Assembly: GCA_001898995.1 (NCBI GenBank)
Contig: MKVZ01000006.1
Span: 240,715 to 304,714 of the forward strand
Source of the DNA: Rhizobiales bacterium 63-22
Lineage (GTDB): Bacteria; Pseudomonadota; Alphaproteobacteria; Rhizobiales; Rhizobiaceae
Length of the DNA: 64,000 nt
Direction of reading: 5' to 3'
The translations under genes and the position numbers were made by a program. Below, piece by piece: positions 1 through 6,469 of the stretch (positions are counted from its first letter, which is position 1; every line of letters begins with the position of its first letter). The notes beneath the pieces are model-generated. The model did not search any database and was not told the DNA's origin. It saw only the letters and a list, made by a program, of their open reading frames with translations.

Positions 1-2682
1 AGCGGCGCGACGGTCGGCGGCGTGGGCACGATCGGCGGTGATCTCACCATCGCCGACGGCGCGACGCTTGCGCCCGGCCGTCCGGACACGATTCCGGGCA
101 CGCTGACCGTCAACGGTAATCTCAACCTCAACAGTGGCTCTTCGCTGGACTATAATTTCGGTCAGGCCAATGTCGTCGGCGGTGCGCTTAACGACCACAC
201 TATTGTCGGCGGCGATCTGGTGCTCGACGGCACCATCAATGTGCAGACGACGCCGGGTGGTTCCTTCGATCCGGGTGTCTACCGCGTCATCAGCTATTCC
301 GGCTCCCTGACCAATAACGGACTGGAAATCGGCCAGATTCCGGCATCGGGCTTTTATGTCCAGACCTCCGTGGACAAACAGGTCAATCTCGTCAACACCA
401 GCGGCCTTACCCTCAATTACTGGGACGGCGCCGCCGGCCCGAAAAACGACGGCACGGTCAATGGCGGCGACGGCGTCTGGCAGAATTTCAACGGAAACGA
501 CAACTGGACCACCATTGACGGCACGCCCAATGCACCTTTCGCCGATAGCTCCTTCGCCATTTTCATGGCCAAGAAAGGAGATGTGACAGTCGATAACAGC
601 CTCGGCGATGTCCGGGTCTCCGGCATGCAGTTCGCAAGCGACGGCTATGTCGTCCATGGCGAGGCCATCACGCTGGTCGGAAATCCCTCCACGACCGTCC
701 GCGTCGGCGACGGCACGGCGGAAGGTGCAAGCTTCACCGCCACCATCAATTCCGAACTGACGGGCGATTCCCGGCTGGTGAAGAGCGATCTCGGCACGCT
801 GGTTCTGGGCGCAGCCAACACTTATACTGGCGGCACCTCGATCAATGGCGGCACGGTGCAGATTTCCAGCAATGAAAATCTGGGCGGCGCGGCCGGCGAC
901 GTGTCGATGAACGGCGGTACGCTGCGCACCACGGCCAATATGGACATCGACCGCGCGACCGAGCTGCAAGGGCTTGGCGGCACCATCGAAACCGATGGCG
1001 GCACCACGCTGGACTACACGGCCGCCATTACCGGTGACGGCAGCCTCACCAAGACCGGCGACGGCACGCTCGTCCTGAATACGCAGAGCACTTATACCGG
1101 CGCGACCTCGGTAGAGACGGGGACCTTCGCCGCGGGCGGTGAAAATGTCTTCAGCAACACGTCCGATTTCACCGTTTCGCAAGGCGGCACGCTCGCACTG
1201 CGGGATTTCGACCAGACGGTGAAGTCGCTCGCCAATGCCGGTCTCGTCGATCTCGGACCTCAGCCAGGCACCACGCTCATGGTCTCCGGCAATTATACCG
1301 GCAATGGCGGCACCGTGACGATCGGCACCGTGCTGGGCGATGACGCTTCCCTGACCGACAGGATGGTCGTCGCAGGTGACACCTCCGGCACCAGCGTTCT
1401 GGCGGTGAAGAATGTCGACGGCAGCGGCGCGCCGACCAACGAAGGCATCAAGGTCGTCGATGTCGGGGGCGCTTCCAACGGCACCTTCACTTTGCTCGGC
1501 GATTATGAATTCCAGGGCCGTCAGGCCGTCGTTGGCGGGGCCTATGCCTATCAGCTCTACAAGAACGGCAAGAGCACGCCGACCGATGGCGACTGGTATC
1601 TGCGTTCGGAACTGCTCGACCCGGCCGATCCCGACAGCCCCGAAAGGCCACTCTACCAGCCCGGTGTTCCGAGCTATGAAGCCTATCCGCAGGCGCTTCT
1701 GGGCCTCAACGGATTGCCGACTCTGCAACAGCGCGTCGGCAACCGCTACTGGGCCGGCAATGGCAACAGGGTCATCGCGCAGGGCGCCGATCCGGTCGGC
1801 TCGCCCTATGCGGCGCCGGATGAAGCCGGCACCGCCATCGGGGGCAACGGCGTATGGGGCCGCATCGAAGGCGCGCACAACAGCATGGAACCGCGCTTCT
1901 CCACCTCCGGCACGACCTATGACGAGAATATCCTGAAATTGCAGGCCGGTCTCGACGGGCTGCTGGCCGAGACTGAAAACGGCAAGCTGATCGGCGGCAT
2001 CACGCTGCATTACGTCCACGGCAAGACGAAGACGGACTCGGTCTATGGCGACGGCGAGATCAGCACCAACGGCTACGGCTTCGGCGGCACGCTGACATGG
2101 TATGGCGACAACGGCTTCTATATCGACGGTCAGGGACAGGTGACATGGTACAGGAGCGATCTCGATTCCCAACTGGCCGGCAGCAAACTGGTCAACGGCA
2201 ATGACGGCTTCGGCTACACGCTGTCGATTGAAAGCGGCAAGCGTATCGCGCTCAATCCGGGCTGGTCGCTCACGCCGCAGGCGCAACTGGTCTATTCCAA
2301 TGTCGACTTCGACGATTTCACCGATGTGTTCGGCGCGCGCGTCAGCCTCGGCAGGGGTGACAGCCTGCAAGGCCGCCTCGGTCTGACGCTCGATCACGAA
2401 AACTCATGGCAGAACGCCAACGGCATGCTGAACCGTACGCATGTCTATGGCATTGCGAACCTCTACTATGAGTTTCTGGATGGAACCAGGGTCGATGTCG
2501 CGGGCACGAGCTTCGCAAGCCGCAACGACCGCCTGTGGGGCGGCCTCGGTATCGGCGGCTCCTATAACTGGAACGACGACAAATATTCGATCTATGGCGA
2601 AGGTCTCGTGAATACGAGCTTCAACAATTTCGGCGACAGCTATTCCGTCAAGGGCCAGATTGGCTTCCGCGTCAAATGGTAA
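1..2682 (+). CDS. Autotransporter, C-terminal part (5' end outside window)
   Basis: The reading frame is open from base 1, so the gene starts upstream; a GTG at 22 is unlikely to be the true start. The visible part is glycine/threonine-rich passenger followed by an autotransporter beta-barrel (type V secretion). Two passenger-associated repeats of the type GTLVL-x-ANTYTGGTSI and GTLVLNTQSTYTGATSV lie around residues 255-290 and 345-380 of the visible frame. The last roughly 270 residues, from about WGRIEGAHNSMEPRF onward, look like the barrel and end in GQIGFRVKW, with the C-terminal aromatic residue typical of outer-membrane barrel insertion. The predicted role is surface display of an adhesin-like passenger; no specific ligand can be assigned. 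A strong hairpin follows the stop codon. Confidence 0.9.
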   Translation, partial: SGATVGGVGTIGGDLTIADGATLAPGRPDTIPGTLTVNGNLNLNSGSSLDYNFGQANVVGGALNDHTIVGGDLVLDGTINVQTTPGGSFDPGVYRVISYSGSLTNNGLEIGQIPASGFYVQTSVDKQVNLVNTSGLTLNYWDGAAGPKNDGTVNGGDGVWQNFNGNDNWTTIDGTPNAPFADSSFAIFMAKKGDVTVDNSLGDVRVSGMQFASDGYVVHGEAITLVGNPSTTVRVGDGTAEGASFTATINSELTGDSRLVKSDLGTLVLGAANTYTGGTSINGGTVQISSNENLGGAAGDVSMNGGTLRTTANMDIDRATELQGLGGTIETDGGTTLDYTAAITGDGSLTKTGDGTLVLNTQSTYTGATSVETGTFAAGGENVFSNTSDFTVSQGGTLALRDFDQTVKSLANAGLVDLGPQPGTTLMVSGNYTGNGGTVTIGTVLGDDASLTDRMVVAGDTSGTSVLAVKNVDGSGAPTNEGIKVVDVGGASNGTFTLLGDYEFQGRQAVVGGAYAYQLYKNGKSTPTDGDWYLRSELLDPADPDSPERPLYQPGVPSYEAYPQALLGLNGLPTLQQRVGNRYWAGNGNRVIAQGADPVGSPYAAPDEAGTAIGGNGVWGRIEGAHNSMEPRFSTSGTTYDENILKLQAGLDGLLAETENGKLIGGITLHYVHGKTKTDSVYGDGEISTNGYGFGGTLTWYGDNGFYIDGQGQVTWYRSDLDSQLAGSKLVNGNDGFGYTLSIESGKRIALNPGWSLTPQAQLVYSNVDFDDFTDVFGARVSLGRGDSLQGRLGLTLDHENSWQNANGMLNRTHVYGIANLYYEFLDGTRVDVAGTSFASRNDRLWGGLGIGGSYNWNDDKYSIYGEGLVNTSFNNFGDSYSVKGQIGFRVKW

Positions 2683-2698
2683 GCGTATAATAACCTGT

Positions 2699-2738
2699 GG
2701 AAGTACTAAATCGCTCGGCCAAGCGATTTGGTACTTCT
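2699..2738. terminator. Hairpin after the autotransporter stop (possible terminator or scar)
   Basis: AAGTACTAAATCGC (2701-2714) pairs with GCGATTTGGTACTT (2723-2736) with one G-U position, and the flanking bases extend the stem to about 2699-2738. It lies 18 bases after the autotransporter stop and just before a gene remnant. No T-tract follows, so it is not a canonical rho-independent terminator; it could stabilise the 3' end or mark a rearrangement junction. Confidence 0.5.
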
Positions 2739-2751
2739 GCGGTTGCCGCCC

Positions 2752-2994
2752 TTATGCGAGAAGTCTTGTCTGTCTGAACGTGAGCTCGAATGCGCTTTGC
2801 ACGCTGTTGCCGGTGTCGCTTCCATAGAGAACGGTGAGGCTGCGCAACAAGGCGGGCTTGCCGCCGTCGGCGAAGCCGGCGAAATAGCCGCTCAGCCAAA
2901 GCGCCTGCTGCAGCAAAAGGGACTGTGCCACCGAGCGCACGGAGGCCCATTGTTGCTCGGTCAGCCCCAGCGTGTTGAATTCCGTAAGAGTCAT
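2752..2994 (-). pseudogene. Truncated N-terminus of a CysJ-like sulfite reductase flavoprotein
   Basis: An 80-codon frame starts at ATG 2994, preceded by GGAGG eight bases upstream. Its sequence follows the N-terminus of NADPH-sulfite reductase alpha subunits: LTEQQW near the start, WLSGYFAGFADGG (compare WVSGYFWG in E. coli CysJ), then LTVLYGSDTGNS, the first strand and phosphate loop of the flavodoxin domain. Similarity ends right after TGNS (about position 2806), and the frame stops about 16 residues later. A real CysJ has some 500 further residues, so this is the 5' remnant of a deleted gene. It lies downstream of the LysR gene at 3238-4080, next to a transsulfuration-type enzyme, which fits a former sulfur-assimilation locus. 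The family call rests on motif similarity recalled from known CysJ proteins. Confidence 0.65.
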
Positions 2995-3237
2995 CTGCCC
3001 GCCTGCCTCCAGACGCCGGAAATCCAGCGTGTTCAACGGTTTCGGCGGAACTATTGACGCCGCTGCATATCCCAGACAAACGAATGATATTGCGGTTTGA
3101 ACGCAAAAAAATTGCAGTCAATCGATTGCGGGGAAGCCGTGCTATGGAGTTGAGACGGGACGCGTTGCATTTTGCGCCGCGGCGGGATTCCGTGGGACGA
3201 TCTAGCTTTTTCGGCCATGCTGTTTTTTTGGCGGATT

Positions 3238-4080
3238 TCAGTGCGCGACCTGCTTCAGGCCGTGCAGCGCCTCCTGTATGTCGCCGCGGCCTTCCGCCGA
3301 TTCCGGGTAGACGGCGTAAGCGGGGTAGACGAACTGGGGCGCGTTTTCCACCAGTTCCAGCTCTCCGGCCTCGACATGCGCCGCAACCACGCCCTTGCGG
3401 AAATAGCCCATGCCGCCTGCGCGCAGGATGTAGTTGAGACCGAGGAGGCCGAGGCCGACGCGGAGGGAGGGCTCGGTGAAGGCGATGGGGCCGAAGCCGC
3501 GTTCCCCGGCGAATTGCGACCCCCAGTCGACATGCACATAGTCGGGCTCGCGGCCCTCCTGCCGGTCGACGGTGGACCGGACCAGCACCAGTTTCTCCTC
3601 CTCGATCAGCTCCACGTTGAAGCCGGGCAGGAGTTTCGGCGCATAGAGGATGGCGAGATCGAGCACGCCCGCCCGCAACTGTTCCAGAAGCTGGTCGGCG
3701 AGGCCGACCTGCGCATGAACGGCGATATGCGGCTGCTCCTTTTTCATCCAGACGAGCCAGTCGAGAAGCAGCGAACTCCACAGGTTGAGCTCTCCGCCCA
3801 CCGCGATGACGCTGGTGCGGCCGGGCGGCACGGTGAGCTGCTGGCGCGCCCGCTCCCAGACCTGAACGAAGGACTGCGCGAAACGCTCGAATTCACGCCC
3901 CGCCGCCGTCGGAGCCGCGCCGTTGCGCGTGCGTATGAACAGCTTTCGGCCCAGCGCATCCTCCAGCGTGCGGATGCGCGCGCTCACCGTGGTCTGCGTG
4001 ACGTGAAGCCGTTCGGCGGCCTTGAGAAAGCTTCCCGTGTGGAGGATTTCCAGAAATGTGCGAACCCGGTCGATATCCAT
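3238..4080 (-). CDS. LysR-family transcriptional regulator
   Basis: 280 residues, the usual LysR length. The N-terminal winged helix-turn-helix spans about residues 1-60, with FLEILHTGSFLKAAERLHVTQ and VSARIRTLEDALGRKLFIR being classical LysR HTH signatures. The rest is a periplasmic-binding-like effector domain (IAVGGELNLWSSLL onward). The ATG at 4080 has GAGG upstream. It is transcribed divergently from the cystathionine-synthase-type gene at 4252, and the 171-base gap holds two TGCAAAATT-type repeats and a 10-bp inverted repeat, so it probably controls that gene and itself. The effector is unknown; a sulfur metabolite is a guess from the neighbourhood. Confidence 0.88.
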   Translation of the reverse strand: MDIDRVRTFLEILHTGSFLKAAERLHVTQTTVSARIRTLEDALGRKLFIRTRNGAAPTAAGREFERFAQSFVQVWERARQQLTVPPGRTSVIAVGGELNLWSSLLLDWLVWMKKEQPHIAVHAQVGLADQLLEQLRAGVLDLAILYAPKLLPGFNVELIEEEKLVLVRSTVDRQEGREPDYVHVDWGSQFAGERGFGPIAFTEPSLRVGLGLLGLNYILRAGGMGYFRKGVVAAHVEAGELELVENAPQFVYPAYAVYPESAEGRGDIQEALHGLKQVAH

Positions 4081-4094
4081 CTGCGCCTCGGACG

Positions 4095-4111
4095 ATGCAA
4101 AATTTTTGCAT
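4095..4111. promoter_or_regulatory. Palindrome ATGCAAAA-T-TTTTGCAT, candidate LysR operator
   Basis: A perfect 17-bp palindrome (8-bp arms around one T) lies 15 bases upstream of the LysR start codon. The core TGCAAAATT[T/C]TTGC recurs at 4157-4170 with one changed base, 61 bases away on the side of the divergent enzyme gene. Paired dyads in the shared intergenic region are typical of LysR autoregulation plus target activation. Confidence 0.55.
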
Positions 4112-4142
4112 TTATATGCGATTCAGTATGGCGCGGCGGTTT

Positions 4143-4189
4143 ATTCTATTGCCGAGTGCAAAATTCTTGCGCCCAGCATGCAATAGAAT
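4143..4189. promoter_or_regulatory. Inverted repeat ATTCTATTGC / GCAATAGAAT flanking the second TGCAAAATT box
   Basis: Perfect 10-bp arms at 4143-4152 and 4180-4189, 27 bases apart, enclose the second copy of the putative LysR box (4157-4170). The structure is 63 bases upstream of the start codon at 4252. It could be an operator or an RNA stem in the leader. I looked for a SAM-type riboswitch here and cannot support one. Confidence 0.4.
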
Positions 4190-4251
4190 TCATTTGTCTG
4201 GGTGAGGCGCCCCGGCCATTTTCCCTGCGACGACAACAGGAGTAGGTATCG

Positions 4252-5418
4252 ATGTCCGTGCGAAAGGCGATCGAGTTTCAACCGGAGACCATCGCCGCGG
4301 CGCACGGCGTGGCCAGCGACATGGCTTTCGCTGCAGTTGCGCCTCCGCTTTATCTTTCCAGCACCTACGCGTTCTCCGATTTCGACGCCCCGCGCGCCTA
4401 TGATTACGGACGCGTCGGCAATCCGACGCGGGATATGCTGGCGGACGCGATCGCAAGGCTGGAAGGCGGCGCGGGCGCGGTGCTGACGCCGAGCGGCATG
4501 GCCGCCGTCGATCTTCTTATCGGGCGGCTTCCGGTCGGAAGTCTGGTTCTGGCTCCGCACGACTGCTACGGCGGCACGATGCGCCTTCTCAAGGCGCGAG
4601 CGACGCTGGGCCAGTTGCAACTGCGGCTGGTCGATCAATCGGATATGGACGCTTTCAAGGCGGCGCTTCTGGATCGTCCGGCGCTGCTGCTGATCGAAAC
4701 GCCGAGCAATCCGCTGATGCGCGTCGTGGACATCGCCGCCTTGTCGGATCTCGCCCGAAAGGCGGGCGGAAGGGTCGCCGTCGACAACACCTTCCTGTCT
4801 CCGGCCCGGCAGAAGCCGCTATCTCTCGGAGCCGATTATGTGCTGCATTCGACGACGAAATTCCTCAACGGCCATTCGGACGTCATCGCCGGCGCGGTGA
4901 TCGCGGCCGATAAGGACGAGGCCGGCGCGTTGAAACGCTGGGCCAACGTCACCGGCGCGACGGCCGCGCCCTTCGATTCATGGCTGACGCTGAGGGGCTT
5001 GCGAACGCTCTTCGCCCGCATGGCGGGGCAGGAGCGCAACGCCATGGCGATCGCGGAACGGCTTCGCGCGCATCCGGCGGTGGCGCGCGTGCATTACCCC
5101 GGCCTCGTGGATCACCCGGACCATGCGCTCGCCGCCCGGCAGCAGCAGGGTTTCGGCGCGATGATGAGCTTCGAACTTGCCGGCGGCGTGTCGGCCGTGC
5201 GCGGCTTCGTGCGGGCGGTGCGCGTTTTCACGCTCGCTGAATCCCTCGGCGGCATCGAAAGCCTCGTCGCGCATCCGGCGACGATGACCCATGTCGACAT
5301 GGGTGCGGAAGCCCGTGCCGAAGCCGGCATCAGCGACGGATTGCTGCGCCTCTCCGTCGGGCTGGAGCATGTCGACGACCTTATCGCCGGACTGGAAGCC
5401 GGGCTTTCGGTTTGCTGA
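4252..5418 (+). CDS. Cystathionine gamma-synthase / transsulfuration-family PLP enzyme
   Basis: 388 residues, the normal length for the Cys/Met-metabolism PLP family (MetB, MetC, MetZ). Visible landmarks are YDYGRVGNPTRDML near residue 45, LTPSGMAAVDL (cofactor phosphate region), DNTFLSP, and HSTTKFLNGHSD, where the lysine after STT is the Schiff-base residue. The C-terminal SLGGIESLVAHPATMTH is typical of cystathionine gamma-synthases and lyases. The family joins an activated homoserine ester with cysteine, or cleaves cystathionine; the sequence does not settle which reaction applies, although the closest feel is MetB. It is divergent from the LysR gene and near a CysJ remnant, consistent with sulfur amino acid metabolism. 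Confidence 0.85.
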   Translation: MSVRKAIEFQPETIAAAHGVASDMAFAAVAPPLYLSSTYAFSDFDAPRAYDYGRVGNPTRDMLADAIARLEGGAGAVLTPSGMAAVDLLIGRLPVGSLVLAPHDCYGGTMRLLKARATLGQLQLRLVDQSDMDAFKAALLDRPALLLIETPSNPLMRVVDIAALSDLARKAGGRVAVDNTFLSPARQKPLSLGADYVLHSTTKFLNGHSDVIAGAVIAADKDEAGALKRWANVTGATAAPFDSWLTLRGLRTLFARMAGQERNAMAIAERLRAHPAVARVHYPGLVDHPDHALAARQQQGFGAMMSFELAGGVSAVRGFVRAVRVFTLAESLGGIESLVAHPATMTHVDMGAEARAEAGISDGLLRLSVGLEHVDDLIAGLEAGLSVC

Positions 5419-5517
5419 GAAACCTCGTCCGAGCGGCTGATACATCTTGCCCTGCATGAGGAGCGGCTTTGTGCAGGACAGGTTCAGCGCATGAGCATGC
5501 CTTCAAGCAAGCGATTC

Positions 5518-6234
5518 TCACGACATGGTTCTGCGTAGCGGCTCCGCGTTGTCGATCAGATGCGAGGGAGCCGCAAAAGCCATCAATTTCTTGCGGTCCG
5601 TGATTCTGATCATGGATGCACGAACGGTCACGCCATGCGGTGCGAGGTTGGCGAAGCTTCGCGACAGGTTTTCCGGAGTCATGCCCAGATAGGCGGCAAG
5701 TATCCGCTTCTCATAGGGAATCGTCACGATATCTGTATTGTTGTTTGCCAGGGATTCCCTGACGATCCAGTTTGCAAGGCGCTGTGTGCTGCTTCTGAGC
5801 TTCTGGGCCTTCAATTCCTTGACCAACCGCCGATAGGCGCGGGCGATTTCGAAGACGACCGCACGCATGAAGCCGGCATCCTCGCTTATCAACTCACGCA
5901 CGAGCGTTGACGGAACCATCAGCACCCGTGTCGGCGCGAGGGTCTGCGCGGTTTGCAGACACACTCCATCATTGAGCACGGCGGCGAGAATGAATATGTC
6001 GTTGGCATGCAGAATCTCGAGTGCGGTCTCGCTGCCCGCCGATCTGGCCGACATCAGGACAAGCCCGTCGAGGATGACGAACAGGAAGTCGGTCGGTTCG
6101 TTTTCTCTCAGCAAGATCGTATGGGGCGGAAATGCCTGCACGAAACTCGGATGCAGGATGCGCTCCAGCATCGCGTCCGTCATTCCGCTAAAAAGCGGCA
6201 GGCTTTGTAGCGCCTCGGCGTCTTCTTTGCGCAT
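5518..6234 (-). CDS. narR: Crp/Fnr-family nitrate/nitrite regulator (NarR-like)
   Basis: 238 residues: an N-terminal cyclic-nucleotide-binding-type domain (about 1-130), a long dimerisation helix (RAYRRLVKELKAQ), then a winged HTH. The recognition helix contains PENLSRSF, i.e. the E-x-x-S-R pattern of FNR proteins that read TTGAT-N4-ATCAA. Only one cysteine is visible (in NDGVCLQ), and the N-terminal cysteine cluster needed for an Fe-S centre is absent. This is as in NarR of Paracoccus, which responds to nitrate/nitrite rather than directly to oxygen. It is divergent from narK-narGHJI, as in Paracoccus. A perfect dyad containing TTGATAAAAATCAA lies 36 bases upstream of its start, suggesting control by itself or by an FnrN. 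Confidence 0.82.
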   Translation of the reverse strand: MRKEDAEALQSLPLFSGMTDAMLERILHPSFVQAFPPHTILLRENEPTDFLFVILDGLVLMSARSAGSETALEILHANDIFILAAVLNDGVCLQTAQTLAPTRVLMVPSTLVRELISEDAGFMRAVVFEIARAYRRLVKELKAQKLRSSTQRLANWIVRESLANNNTDIVTIPYEKRILAAYLGMTPENLSRSFANLAPHGVTVRASMIRITDRKKLMAFAAPSHLIDNAEPLRRTMS

Positions 6235-6270
6235 GGATTTCCGCTCTCATGGTCGATTCTGGCCCCTCTG

Positions 6271-6294
6271 CTTAATTGATAAAAATCAATTAAG
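6271..6294. promoter_or_regulatory. FNR/NarR-type box in a perfect 10-bp dyad, upstream of narR
   Basis: CTTAATTGAT and ATCAATTAAG are perfect inverted arms around AAAA. The core, TTGAT-AAAA-ATCAA (6276-6289), matches the FNR consensus TTGAT-N4-ATCAA exactly. Its centre (6282.5) is about 48 bases upstream of the narR start, so it could serve narR autoregulation or be a distal site for narK. Confidence 0.75.
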
Positions 6295-6386
6295 CAATAT
6301 GTATAAATCAATGAAAGGCACAATATAAGTTATTTTATATATGTAACATACAGAAAAAATAGATAATATTTATATCTGGCAATAGA

Positions 6387-6400
6387 TTGATCAAGATCAA
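6387..6400. promoter_or_regulatory. FNR/NarR-type box TTGATCAAGATCAA upstream of narK
   Basis: A perfect match to TTGAT-N4-ATCAA, centred at 6393.5. A class II FNR activation site at -41.5 would put the transcription start near 6435, about 35 bases before the narK start codon, which is plausible spacing. Confidence 0.78.
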
Positions 6401-6469
6401 TGTATTATTCCTGCCGCCGGTGCATGGATACAGGAGAGCCATTCATGGTCTTCTATCTGGAGTATAACC

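Noticed and set aside
2672..3781. Long minus-strand open frame overlapping the LysR gene and the CysJ stub
   Set aside because: Arg/Ala/Gly-rich low-complexity translation in another frame of the LysR gene; the 3238-4080 frame has clear family signatures.
4112..4251. SAM riboswitch in the leader of the metB-like gene
   Set aside because: The region has inverted repeats, but I could not match the conserved core of any SAM riboswitch class; LysR operators explain the repeats better.
5419..5517. Terminator between the metB-like gene and narR
   Set aside because: Short GC-rich patches but no stem followed by a T-tract.
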